DNA of 44,403 nucleotides from positions 1 through 44,403 of the forward strand of contig JAUQWL010000037.1 in NCBI GenBank assembly GCA_030835185.1. The letters are read 5' to 3'. Below, piece after piece: positions 8,067-17,749 of this stretch. The notes under the pieces are model-generated. The model worked only from the letters and a program-made list of their open reading frames with translations, was not told the DNA's origin and ran no database searches. The stretch's first letter is position 1. Each line of letters begins with the position of its first letter. Made by a program: the position numbers and the translations under genes. The DNA comes from Solirubrobacterales bacterium (GTDB lineage: Bacteria > Actinomycetota > Thermoleophilia > Solirubrobacterales > 70-9).

Positions 8067-8247
8067 GCTGGATGCCCATCGGAACCGCTGGTGATCCGCG
8101 TCCCATGCGGGGAAAAACCACTGATGCCGCTTGGACTGGCAGCGATTGACGGTCGTATGCGCCGAGAATCCTTGCCAGCCGGCTGATTGGAGGCTTGGGG
8201 AGATGGGTCGCGGCGCGTCCGTCGGGCCGGAGTGAGACTCTTTCCCG

Positions 8248-9324
8248 ATGGTCGATACGACGGATGCCGTCTTTGCCTTCGTGGCCGCGGCGGTGATCAC
8301 CTGGGCGCTGGTGCCGGTCGCCGAACAGCTGGCGAGGCGTCTGGGCGTGCTCGACGAGCCCGGCCCGCGCAGCCAGCACACCGTTTCGACCCCTCGCATG
8401 TCGGGGATCGCCATCCTCGCCGGTGTCGAGGTCGCCGGCTGGATCTGGCTTCCCCATAACTCCGAAGTGACCGCGATCCTGCTCGGGGCCGTCGCCGTGA
8501 CCCTGGTCGGAGCGCTGGACGACGTCTTCGACCTGCCCGCACTGGTGAAGCTTGTCGGACAGTTCGCCGCCGCGGCGATCCCGGTCGCCGGAGGAGTTCA
8601 TCCGGACGTGCTCACGATCCCGTTCATCGGCGGATTCGAGCTGGGCTGGACCGCCTGGCCGCTGACCATGGTCGGCATCGTCGCGGTGGTCAACATCATC
8701 AACCTGATCGACGGCATCGACGGCCTCGCCGCCGGAGTCTGTGCCATCGCTGCCGCTGCAATGGCCGTCATCGCCCTGTCGCTGGACCGGACCGAGGCCG
8801 GCATCCTGGCTGCGATCACGGCCGGCGGGGCGCTCGGCTTCCTTCGCCACGGCTTCCCGCCGGCCTCCAGCTTCATGGGAGACGCGGGGTCGAACCTGCT
8901 CGGGTACATAATCGCCGTTGCTTCGATACAGGGCGCGCTGAAGACCAACGCGGTCGTCGCTCTGGCATTCCCGCTGGTGATCCTCGCGGTGCCGATCCTC
9001 GACACCGGTTTTGTCGTCGCCAAGCGGATCAAGTACAGGCAACCGATCTACCAGGCCGATCGTTGGCACTTCCACCACCGTATGGCCAACAAGGGCTTCT
9101 CGCAGCGCCGGACGCTCGCCTATCTCTACGGCTGGACCCTGGTCCTGGCTCTGCTGGCGCTGGCCCTCCGATTCGTGCCGTACAGCGACAACCGGGGCAA
9201 CTTCGACCCGGTTTACACGGTCCTGATGGCGGCGGTGATCCTCGGTGCGGTAGGCGTCTCGGTCTACCTGGTCATCGTGCTTGAGATCGTCAAGCTGAAG
9301 CGTACCCAGGAATCGGATTCCTGA
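8248..9324 (+). CDS. wecA: WecA/TagO-type undecaprenyl-phosphate sugar-1-phosphate transferase
   Basis: Polytopic inner-membrane enzyme of the MraY/WecA family that moves a sugar-1-phosphate, usually GlcNAc-1-P, from a UDP-sugar to a polyprenyl phosphate and so starts envelope polymer synthesis. It is 358 residues with about ten hydrophobic segments. Family motifs: GALDDVFDLP with D91/D92, NLIDGIDGLAAG at 152-163, FMGDAGS, and the cytoplasmic HFHHRM loop expected for WecA rather than MraY. Its position before the atpI-like gene matches Rv1302 (rfe/wecA) in Mycobacterium tuberculosis. GACTCT six bases upstream of the ATG could be a weak leaderless -10. Confidence 0.92.
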   Translation: MVDTTDAVFAFVAAAVITWALVPVAEQLARRLGVLDEPGPRSQHTVSTPRMSGIAILAGVEVAGWIWLPHNSEVTAILLGAVAVTLVGALDDVFDLPALVKLVGQFAAAAIPVAGGVHPDVLTIPFIGGFELGWTAWPLTMVGIVAVVNIINLIDGIDGLAAGVCAIAAAAMAVIALSLDRTEAGILAAITAGGALGFLRHGFPPASSFMGDAGSNLLGYIIAVASIQGALKTNAVVALAFPLVILAVPILDTGFVVAKRIKYRQPIYQADRWHFHHRMANKGFSQRRTLAYLYGWTLVLALLALALRFVPYSDNRGNFDPVYTVLMAAVILGAVGVSVYLVIVLEIVKLKRTQESDS

Positions 9325-9366
9325 GAGGAGCCTGCGACGGCTCTGTTTGGCTCTACTAAAGGATTA

Positions 9367-9849
9367 GTGACGGTTGCCACCAGCGCGGGCCGGAGCGCAA
9401 CCCGGGCCACGTTCGGATATAGTCGCGGTCCCTTGACGACGCTTGCCATAGAAAGACCCCGAGAGGGCCACGATGGCGGGCGCGGTATCGCCTTGCTCAA
9501 GTACGCCGACCTCGCCCTGACAGCCATCGCCCTGCCGGTCTTCCTGATCGCCGGGCTTCCCTTGCTCGGGTGGGCGGGTGCGGCCGTCGGCTGGACCGGC
9601 CAGCGGCTGATCCAGCACCTGGTCGAGGCCAGGGCCGCCCGGACCGATGACACCCGCGGCTTCTTCCAGCTGATGGCCGGCTCGATCATCGGCCGTTCGT
9701 GGTTCCTGGTGATCAGCATCATCACGGTCGGGCTGATCGAGCAGCAGGCCGGTCTGACCGCTGCCGTGCTCTCGGCGATCATCTTCACCTGTTACCTCGT
9801 CGTGACCCTGGTCACCCGGCCGCGTTCCCCGAAGGTGGGGCAGTCGTGA
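9367..9849 (+). CDS. AtpI-position small membrane protein
   Basis: Up to 160 residues, with four hydrophobic segments between about residue 45 and 150. It lies directly before atpB, where actinobacteria carry an atpI/Rv1303-like protein, thought to assist assembly of the ATP synthase ring or Mg2+ supply. I see no strong sequence motif, so the name rests on position and topology. The start is uncertain: GTG 9367, TTG 9433 and TTG 9493 are in frame; the first ~35 residues from 9367 are low in hydrophobicity and unlike membrane protein, and a strong TATAGT at 9418-9423 argues for a later start. Its stop overlaps the atpB GTG (GTGA). Confidence 0.6.
   Translation: MTVATSAGRSATRATFGYSRGPLTTLAIERPREGHDGGRGIALLKYADLALTAIALPVFLIAGLPLLGWAGAAVGWTGQRLIQHLVEARAARTDDTRGFFQLMAGSIIGRSWFLVISIITVGLIEQQAGLTAAVLSAIIFTCYLVVTLVTRPRSPKVGQS
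9418..9423 (+). promoter_or_regulatory. Candidate -10 element of the ATP synthase operon
   Basis: TATAGT is the best -10-like hexamer in the region and rare in such high-GC sequence. It would start transcription near 9430, just before an in-frame TTG at 9433. No clear -35 was found 16-18 bases upstream. If real, it places the 5' end of the atp message here and excludes the GTG at 9367 as the atpI-like start. Confidence 0.4.
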
Positions 9850-10757
9850 ACCGTCGCTGGTACGCGCTCGCAACCTGGCTGACGGTCACGTTCGGTGCCC
9901 TGTTTGCGCCGGTATCGGCTTTCGCATCCGAAGTCGAGTTCTCCCCGGACGATGAATTCGCCCTCCCTCCGTGGATCGAGATCAACATCTTCGGGATCGA
10001 CATGTCGATCAACAAGGCCGTCTTTTACATATTCCTCGCCACGGTTCTGACCGTGGCAGTGGTATCGCTGGTCGCGCGCAGAATGAAGGTACGGCCCGAG
10101 AGCCGGTCTCAAACCACGGTCGAGCTGGCATACAGCCTGATGAAGGACAACATCACCGACGGCAACCTGGATCCGAAGATGGCCGCGCGCTGGTTCCCGT
10201 TCATCGGCACCCTGTTCCTCTTCATCTGGTTCTCCAACATGGTCGGCTACATTCCGCTGCCGGTCAATACGGAACATACGATGAACATCGCCGGACTCGA
10301 GATTCCGAGCTTCGCGCTTTACGCAGCGACTGCGAACATCTCAATGCCGCTGGTGCTGACCTTCGTCGTCTGGATTTCCTACCACGTTGAAGGGATCCGG
10401 GCCAAAGGCCTCGTCGGATACGTGCGTGGCTGGGTACCCGCCGGAGTCGAAGGCTTCATGGTCGGCCCGATCCTGGTGATCGAGGTCATCTCCCACCTGG
10501 TCAGGTTGATCTCGCTCTCCGTCCGTCTTTTCGCCAACATCCTCGCCGGACATCTGCTGCTGCTGTTCATGGGAGGCGGGCTCGTGATCCTGCTCGGCCT
10601 CGGCTTCGTCGGATCGACGATCCTGGGCCTTGCGACCGGAGTACTCGCCGTGGCCTTCTTCCTCTTCGAAATCGGCATTGTGGCAACGCTCCAGGCCTTC
10701 ATTTTCTGCACTCTGACCGCGATATACCTCGACGGCGCCGTCGCCGAGGAACACTAA
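9846..10757 (+). CDS. atpB: F-type ATP synthase subunit a
   Basis: Stator proton-channel subunit of Fo, 303 residues. It starts at GTG 9846, overlapping the stop of the preceding gene; upstream codons in the same frame belong to the previous gene's coding region. A hydrophobic N-terminus (5-28, ending SAFASE) resembles a signal or first helix. The essential arginine is R227 in LSVRLFANILAGH, and the C-terminal helix contains FEIGIVATLQAFIF. First firm subunit gene of the atp operon, followed by atpE after 15 bases. Confidence 0.96.
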   Translation: MNRRWYALATWLTVTFGALFAPVSAFASEVEFSPDDEFALPPWIEINIFGIDMSINKAVFYIFLATVLTVAVVSLVARRMKVRPESRSQTTVELAYSLMKDNITDGNLDPKMAARWFPFIGTLFLFIWFSNMVGYIPLPVNTEHTMNIAGLEIPSFALYAATANISMPLVLTFVVWISYHVEGIRAKGLVGYVRGWVPAGVEGFMVGPILVIEVISHLVRLISLSVRLFANILAGHLLLLFMGGGLVILLGLGFVGSTILGLATGVLAVAFFLFEIGIVATLQAFIFCTLTAIYLDGAVAEEH

Positions 10758-10772
10758 GGAGAAACAAGACAA

Positions 10773-11051
10773 GTGGACCCATCAATCATTCTCGCTGCTG
10801 TGGACGTAACGACCGCCGGCGCCTACGCTGAGACTGCCGGCCGTGCCATGGGTCTGGGCCTCGGCACCGGTCTCGCCGCTCTCGGCACCGGTATCGGCCT
10901 CGGATTCATCTTCGGCAAGACGATCGAAGCCGTGTCGCGCCAGCCCGAGCTGAAGTCGGAGATCCAGAGCATCCAGTGGCTCGGCTTCGCACTCACCGAG
11001 GCGACCGTCTTCTACGGCTTCATCGCCGGCCTGATCGCTTTCTTCGTATAA
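10773..11051 (+). CDS. atpE: F-type ATP synthase subunit c
   Basis: Proteolipid of the rotating Fo ring, 92 residues in two hydrophobic helices joined by the RQPE loop (56-59). Helix 1 has the glycine ladder GLGLGTGLAALGTGIGLG (27-44). The ion-binding carboxylate is E76 in ALTEATVFYG. No glutamine is seen in helix 1 and alanine, not serine/threonine, follows E76, so a proton rather than a sodium ring is expected (inference from known coupling-ion signatures). About 15 residues precede helix 1, longer than in E. coli. GTG start, with AGGAG 11 bases upstream. Confidence 0.96.
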   Translation: MDPSIILAAVDVTTAGAYAETAGRAMGLGLGTGLAALGTGIGLGFIFGKTIEAVSRQPELKSEIQSIQWLGFALTEATVFYGFIAGLIAFFV

Positions 11052-11055
11052 GCCG

Positions 11056-11643
11056 ATGCCCGGCGATCTGCTGAACACCACGATGCCGCTGCTCGTAGCG
11101 GCAACCGAAGGGGCCGACGAAGGTCTGAGCCCGCTGGTCAAGGTCGTACCCGGCCTGATGATCTGGACGATCCTGGCCTTCGGTGTGGCGATGCTGGTGC
11201 TGAAGAAGTACGCGTGGCCTCCGATCACCAAAATGCTCGATGAGCGCCAGCAGCTGATCAACGACTCGATCACTTCGGCCGAGAAGACCCGCTCCGAGGC
11301 CGACCTGCTGCTGGCCGACTACCGGCAGCGGCTGACCGAGGCACGGGAGCAGGCCGACGAGATCATCAGTCGTGCCCGCAAGGCTGCCGAGGCGACGAAG
11401 TCCGAAGCGACGTCCGCCGGCCAGGAGAAGCGCGAGGAACTGGTTGAAGCCGCGCGCCGCGACATCGAGGCGGAGACCCGCAAGGCCCTGGAGGATATCC
11501 GCAAGGAGGTCGCCAACCTCACGGTCCTCGCAACCGAGCGGGTGACCCGCAAGTCGCTGACCGAAGCTGACCAGAAGCAACTGGTCGAAGAGGCGCTGCG
11601 CGAGGTCGATTTCTCGAGCCTGGCGGGAGACCGGAACAACTGA
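11056..11643 (+). CDS. atpF: F-type ATP synthase subunit b
   Basis: Peripheral-stalk subunit, 195 residues: one transmembrane helix (about 31-50, VVPGLMIWTILAFGVAMLVL) and then a long charged, heptad-like helix to about 180 that dimerises and binds delta. The KKYAWPPITKMLDERQQLI segment after the membrane is the usual b-subunit tether. ATG at 11056 lies four bases after atpE. Only one b-type gene is present, so a homodimeric stalk is expected. Confidence 0.94.
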   Translation: MPGDLLNTTMPLLVAATEGADEGLSPLVKVVPGLMIWTILAFGVAMLVLKKYAWPPITKMLDERQQLINDSITSAEKTRSEADLLLADYRQRLTEAREQADEIISRARKAAEATKSEATSAGQEKREELVEAARRDIEAETRKALEDIRKEVANLTVLATERVTRKSLTEADQKQLVEEALREVDFSSLAGDRNN

Positions 11644-12176
11644 TGGAAGAGCTGGCCCGCGTATATGCCGAATCCCTCTTTGGCGTGGCCAAGGAAAAAG
11701 GGACGCTCGACACCGTGCGCGACCAGCTTGCGCAGTTCAGCACTGCGCTCGAAGATGACAGGGACCTTCAGGTCTTCTTTTTCAGCCCGTCGTTTTCCTC
11801 GAAGGAGAAACTCGACGGACTGAACACGGCGATCAGCGGGGCCGACCCGGAACTGCTCAACTTCCTCGAGCTGCTGATCGAGAAGCACCGCATGCCCGCC
11901 ATTTTCCGTATCAACAGGCAGTTCGAGGAACTCTGGAAGCAGGAGAACCGACGGATCGAGGTCACCGTCACCAGCGCGATCGAACTCGACCCGGCGATTG
12001 CCAGGCAGGTCGGGGCCGAGGTTGAACGCCAGACCGGCAAAGAGGTCGAACTGACGAGCCGTGTCGATGAGAGCATCATCGGCGGTCTCGTGCTTCAGGT
12101 CGGGAACATGGTTCTCGACACGAGTATTCAAAACAACTTGGAGAAACTCCGCCAGAGCGTTGCTCGGGCGGCATAA
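11643..12176 (+). CDS. atpH: F-type ATP synthase subunit delta
   Basis: Connects F1 to the b stalk. 177 residues: N-terminal helical bundle beginning ELARVYAESLFGVAKEKG, and a C-terminal region with the family motif GGLVLQVGNMVLDTSIQNNLEKL. The ATG shares its first base with the atpF stop (TGATG), so translation is coupled. Normal length, and separate from atpF, unlike the b-delta fusion of mycobacteria. Confidence 0.94.
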   Translation: MEELARVYAESLFGVAKEKGTLDTVRDQLAQFSTALEDDRDLQVFFFSPSFSSKEKLDGLNTAISGADPELLNFLELLIEKHRMPAIFRINRQFEELWKQENRRIEVTVTSAIELDPAIARQVGAEVERQTGKEVELTSRVDESIIGGLVLQVGNMVLDTSIQNNLEKLRQSVARAA

Positions 12177-12193
12177 GGAGGATCAGAACCGAG

Positions 12194-13807
<1,614 letters not shown>

Positions 13808-13846
13808 GCGTCGCAATCCCGACCACAACGAGAATCCGGAACCCAG

Positions 13847-14767
13847 ATGGCCAACCGCAAAGAAGTCGCAACACAGATTGCAAGCGTCAAGAACATCCGC
13901 CAGATCACGCGGGCGATGGAGGCGGTTGCAGCTGCGCGCCTGCGCAAGGCCGAAAACCGGATCGCCCACCTTCGACCTTATGCCCAGGCCCGTCAGAGCC
14001 TGACCAGGCGTGCGGCAGCAGAGGCCGGCAACCTCTCCCACCTGCCGATACTCGACGAGCGCAAGAAGGTGAGACGTCTGGCGATTCTGTTGATCACCGG
14101 TGACCGCGGTCTGGCCGGCGCCTTCAACGCCAACATCATCCGCGAGGGCCTCCAAATCCGTGACCGGGCGATCGAAAACGGCCAGGAAGTGGTCTTCTAC
14201 GTGGTCGGCCGCCGTGGCGACGGCGCGATGACCTTCCGCAAGCAGAACATCGGCGAGTCCTGGACCGGCTTCACCGACCGTCCGGCTTTCACCGACGCCC
14301 GGGCCATCGGCGACGCACTCACTTCGGCATACATCGACGGGGACATCGACCGGATCGAGGTCGTCTACAACCGCTATGTATCGCCGCTGACCCAGCACGT
14401 TCAGACGCTCACTCTGCTGCCGGCCCAGCAGGCCGAAGTGGTTGGCCAGGGCACCGAGGACGAGAACGGCAGCGGGGAGGAAAGCGAGCTGGCCGAAGCC
14501 CACAGTCGTTCGCTCTGGGAGTACGAGCCCGAACCCGAGGAACTGCTGGCTCAGCTGATCCCCGACTACATCAACACTTCGCTTTACCGCACCCTGCTCG
14601 ATTCCGCGGCATCCGAGCTCGGTGCCCGAATGACGGCGATGCGCAGCGCCGCCGACAACGCCGAAACCATGATCGACGACCTCACCCTCGAGATGAACCG
14701 GGTCAGGCAGGCGGAGATCACGCAGGAAATCCTGGAAGTCGTCGGAGGCGCGGAAGCGCTCGGCTAG
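13847..14767 (+). CDS. atpG: F-type ATP synthase subunit gamma
   Basis: Rotor shaft of F1, 306 residues. N-terminal helix KEVATQIASVKNIRQITRAMEAVAAARLRKAE and C-terminal helix with SELGARMTAMRSAADNAETM pair as the coiled coil. The central domain has ITGDRGLAGAFN. An acidic stretch at about 205-235 (GTEDENGSGEESELAEAHSR) is longer than in E. coli and could be a lineage-specific loop; whether it regulates rotation is unknown. It lies between atpA and atpD as usual. Confidence 0.96.
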   Translation: MANRKEVATQIASVKNIRQITRAMEAVAAARLRKAENRIAHLRPYAQARQSLTRRAAAEAGNLSHLPILDERKKVRRLAILLITGDRGLAGAFNANIIREGLQIRDRAIENGQEVVFYVVGRRGDGAMTFRKQNIGESWTGFTDRPAFTDARAIGDALTSAYIDGDIDRIEVVYNRYVSPLTQHVQTLTLLPAQQAEVVGQGTEDENGSGEESELAEAHSRSLWEYEPEPEELLAQLIPDYINTSLYRTLLDSAASELGARMTAMRSAADNAETMIDDLTLEMNRVRQAEITQEILEVVGGAEALG

Positions 14768-14800
14768 ACGGACGCCAAACGGAAACTGGAAACTGGAGAT

Positions 14801-16225
14801 ATGTCAGAGAACAACGGTAAGAACGTAGGACGAATCGAAGAGATCACCGGCGTCGTGGTCGACGTGGTCTTCCCCGACCGGCTGCCGGAGATCTTCTCGG
14901 CCATCGTTATCGAGGTCGATGAAGGCAACGGACGCGACGCGATGAGCGTCGTCTGCGAGGTTCAGCAGCATCTCGGTGACGACCGGGTCCGCACAGTGGC
15001 GATGGATGCCACCGACGGCCTCGAGCGTGGCGATCGCGTGGTCGACACCGGCGGCCCGATCACGGTACCGGTCGGCGACGCGACCCTCGGCCGGATTTTC
15101 AACCTTCTCGGCGAGCCGATCGACGGCGGCGACCCGCTGCCCGACGACATCGAGCGCTGGCCGATCCACCGTCCCTCGCCCGAAGCGACCGACCTGACAC
15201 CGACCCAGGAGATCCTCGAGACCGGAATCAAGGTCGTGGACCTGCTCGCGCCCTATGCCAAGGGCGGCAAGATCGGCCTGTTCGGCGGCGCCGGTGTCGG
15301 CAAGACCGTTCTGATCCAGGAGCTGATCCACAACATCGCCCAGGAGCACGGCGGGCTCTCAGCCTTCTGCGGAGTCGGCGAGCGCACCCGTGAGGGCACC
15401 GACCTCTACATCGAAATGACCGAGTCCGGCGTCATCGACAAGACGATGATGGTCTTCGGCCAGATGAACGAGCCTCCGGGAGCCCGCCTCAGGGTGGCGC
15501 TCTCCGGCCTGACCATGGCCGAGTACTACCGTGAGGCCGGCGGCCAGGACGTTCTGCTGTTCATCGACAACATCTTCCGCTTCGTCCAGGCGGGTTCCGA
15601 GGTTTCGGCCCTGCTCGGCCGGATGCCTTCTGCCGTCGGTTACCAGCCGACGCTGGAGACCGAGATGGGGACCCTCCAGGAGCGGATCACCTCGACTTCG
15701 CGTGGATCGGTCACCTCGATCCAGGCCGTCTACGTTCCCGCCGACGACTTCACCGACCCGGCCCCGGCCTCGGTATTCGCCCACCTCAACGCGACCACCG
15801 CGCTTTCGCGGGCGATCTCGGAGAAAGGCATCTACCCGGCCGTCGACCCGCTCGACTCGACCTCGACCATCCTCAAACCCGACATCCTCGGCGAGGACCA
15901 TTACCGGACGGCGACCGATGTCCAGGAGATCCTGCAGCGCTACAGCGAACTGCAGCAGATCATCGCCATCCTCGGTATCGACGAGCTCTCCGACGAAGAC
16001 AAGGTGCTGGTGTTCCGCGCCCGCAAGATCGAGCGCTTCCTGTCCCAGCCGTTCTTCGTCGCCGAACAGTTCACCGGCAGCCCGGGCCAGTACGTGCCGG
16101 TTGCGGAGACGGTGCGCGGCTTCCGGATGATCCTCGACGGCGAGCTCGACGACTACCCCGAAAGTGCCTTCTACATGAAGGGCGCGATCGATCAGGTGAC
16201 GGCGGAAAGCAAGAGCGCGGCGTAG
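14801..16225 (+). CDS. atpD: F-type ATP synthase subunit beta
   Basis: Catalytic subunit of F1, 474 residues. P-loop GGAGVGKT at 162-169, catalytic glutamate E194 in GERTREG, Walker B LLFIDNIFRF, the GYQPTLETEMGTLQERI region and a DELSDED loop corresponding to the conserved DELSEED. Start at ATG 14801 with a GGAG a few bases upstream. Length and motifs are normal and the subunit should be active. Confidence 0.98.
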   Translation: MSENNGKNVGRIEEITGVVVDVVFPDRLPEIFSAIVIEVDEGNGRDAMSVVCEVQQHLGDDRVRTVAMDATDGLERGDRVVDTGGPITVPVGDATLGRIFNLLGEPIDGGDPLPDDIERWPIHRPSPEATDLTPTQEILETGIKVVDLLAPYAKGGKIGLFGGAGVGKTVLIQELIHNIAQEHGGLSAFCGVGERTREGTDLYIEMTESGVIDKTMMVFGQMNEPPGARLRVALSGLTMAEYYREAGGQDVLLFIDNIFRFVQAGSEVSALLGRMPSAVGYQPTLETEMGTLQERITSTSRGSVTSIQAVYVPADDFTDPAPASVFAHLNATTALSRAISEKGIYPAVDPLDSTSTILKPDILGEDHYRTATDVQEILQRYSELQQIIAILGIDELSDEDKVLVFRARKIERFLSQPFFVAEQFTGSPGQYVPVAETVRGFRMILDGELDDYPESAFYMKGAIDQVTAESKSAA

Positions 16226-16228
16226 ACC

Positions 16229-16645
16229 TTGGCCGGCGAATCGACACTCACGGTCGACGTCCTCACCCCCGAGGGCGAGGTCTTCAGCGGCGAGGTGGTC
16301 CAGCTCTCGACCCGTACGGTCGACGGCGAGATCGGAGTGCTCGCCAACCACGTACCGGTGCTGGCGGGACTGATGCCGAATCGGCTCCGCCTGCGGATCT
16401 CCGACTCCGAAGTCGAAGAGTACGCTCAGTCACACGGCGTGCTCCAGGTTTTCGCCAACCATGCCCAGGTACTGCTCGAAGAGGCGGTCCCGGCGGGCGA
16501 GCTGGATCTCTCCCGGCTCGAGACCGAACTCTCCGGTGCCGAAGCCCGCTTCGCCGATCCCGAATCCGGCGAGGCTGCCCGCGCGGTGGCCGGGCGCGAC
16601 CTCGAGCGGATCAAGGCCTTCATCGCGATCGCGAAGGGTGAGTAG
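16229..16645 (+). CDS. atpC: F-type ATP synthase subunit epsilon
   Basis: Central-stalk subunit of F1, 138 residues. The N-terminal beta sandwich is clear (LTVDVLTPEGEVFSGEV, GEIGVLANHVPVLAGL) and a C-terminal helical hairpin region is present (about 88-136). The start is TTG at 16229, three bases after the atpD stop; no ATG or GTG lies nearby in frame. It ends in TAG at 16643, and the following M20 reading frame continues in the same phase straight after that stop. Confidence 0.92.
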   Translation: MAGESTLTVDVLTPEGEVFSGEVVQLSTRTVDGEIGVLANHVPVLAGLMPNRLRLRISDSEVEEYAQSHGVLQVFANHAQVLLEEAVPAGELDLSRLETELSGAEARFADPESGEAARAVAGRDLERIKAFIAIAKGE

Positions 16646-16702
16646 GCAGTCTCCGACCTGCTCGCCCTGGCGCAACGCCTGATCGCCTACGACACCTCCC
16701 GC

Positions 16703-17749
16703 GTGGACGGTGTCCACGAGGCGGCAGGTTTCATCAAGGGATGGCTGGACGCTCGCGGAATCGACGCCGAGCAGGACGAGTGCCGCGGACTGCCGGTCAT
16801 CCGGTCCGCGGTCGGCGACCCCGCTGGCGCGACGGTCATCCTCCACGGGCACTTCGACGTTGTGCCGGCGGACTCCGGCCAGTTCGAGCCCCGGGTCGAA
16901 GGCGACAGGCTGATCGGCCGCGGTGCCTACGACATGAAAGCGGCCCTCGCGGCGATGATGATGGCCCTGCCCGACCCCGAACGACCGGTACCCGGCCTGC
17001 GGGTCGTGCTCGGCATCGTCTCCGACGAAGAGTCGGAGGAGAGCGAGAACCGCGGCAGCGACCACCTCGTCGCCACCGGCATGACCGGAGACTTCGCGAT
17101 CACCGGCGAGCCGACCGATCTCCACGTCGGGGTTGCCGCCAAGGGCGTGCTCGGGATCCGGCTCGGAGTCGGCGGCCGCTCTGCCCACGGTTCCACCCCC
17201 TGGCTCGGCGACAACGCCGTTCTCAGGGCGGTCGAGATGTTCCGTGCGATCGAATCGCTACCGTTTGCAAGAGAAAGCTCCGAAATGTTCGACCGTCCCT
17301 CGATCAGCCTTGGTCGGATCTGGGGCGGAGATGCACTGAACAAGGTTCCCGACTATTGCGCCATAGACGTCGACATCCGCTTCCTGCCCCATCAGGATCC
17401 AGAGGTGATCCGCGAAGAGATTCGCGGCCTCGGACCCGTGTCGATGGAGCCGATCATCACGTTGCCGCCGATCCAGAGCGATGCGGACTGCCCCTGGGTG
17501 AGGCGGCTGATCGAGGTTGCGGGGCGACATCACGACGGGCCGACCGTCTCCATCGGGAGGGACGGGGCTTCCGACGCACTCTCCTTCATCAGGGCCGGCA
17601 TGCCGGCGGTGGAGTTCGGCCCGGTGGGCGCCGGTCACCACGGGCCCGACGAGTGGGTCTCGGTCAGCTCGCTCGATACCTTTCACCGTACCCTGCGCGA
17701 GTTCCTCGCCGAGAGCGCCTCGCCGCCAGTGGGAGAAGCCGATGAGTGA
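16703..17749 (+). CDS. M20-family metallopeptidase/deacylase (ArgE/DapE-like)
   Basis: Two-metal amidohydrolase, probably acting on an N-acylated amino acid or small peptide; DapE, ArgE or a peptidase cannot be told apart here. From the GTG at 16703 the metal site reads H50/D52 in HGHFDVVP, D78 in RGAYDMKAAL, the catalytic glutamates in SDEESEES, an aspartate/glutamate in TGEP, and HHGPDEW near the end. 348 residues are annotated, but family-like sequence (SDLLALAQRLIAYDTSR) is encoded upstream, from 16652, with no ATG/GTG/TTG between it and the atpC stop. The true start must be non-standard (CTG 16658 is possible) or an indel has broken a GTG start at 16638. It overlaps the LCP gene by eight bases. 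Confidence 0.85.
   Translation: MDGVHEAAGFIKGWLDARGIDAEQDECRGLPVIRSAVGDPAGATVILHGHFDVVPADSGQFEPRVEGDRLIGRGAYDMKAALAAMMMALPDPERPVPGLRVVLGIVSDEESEESENRGSDHLVATGMTGDFAITGEPTDLHVGVAAKGVLGIRLGVGGRSAHGSTPWLGDNAVLRAVEMFRAIESLPFARESSEMFDRPSISLGRIWGGDALNKVPDYCAIDVDIRFLPHQDPEVIREEIRGLGPVSMEPIITLPPIQSDADCPWVRRLIEVAGRHHDGPTVSIGRDGASDALSFIRAGMPAVEFGPVGAGHHGPDEWVSVSSLDTFHRTLREFLAESASPPVGEADE

Noticed and set aside
8146..8160. TTGACG at 8146-8151 as -35 for wecA
   Set aside because: No -10-like hexamer lies 16-18 bases downstream.
15359..16351. 330-codon frame antisense to atpD
   Set aside because: Shadow of atpD; no motif.
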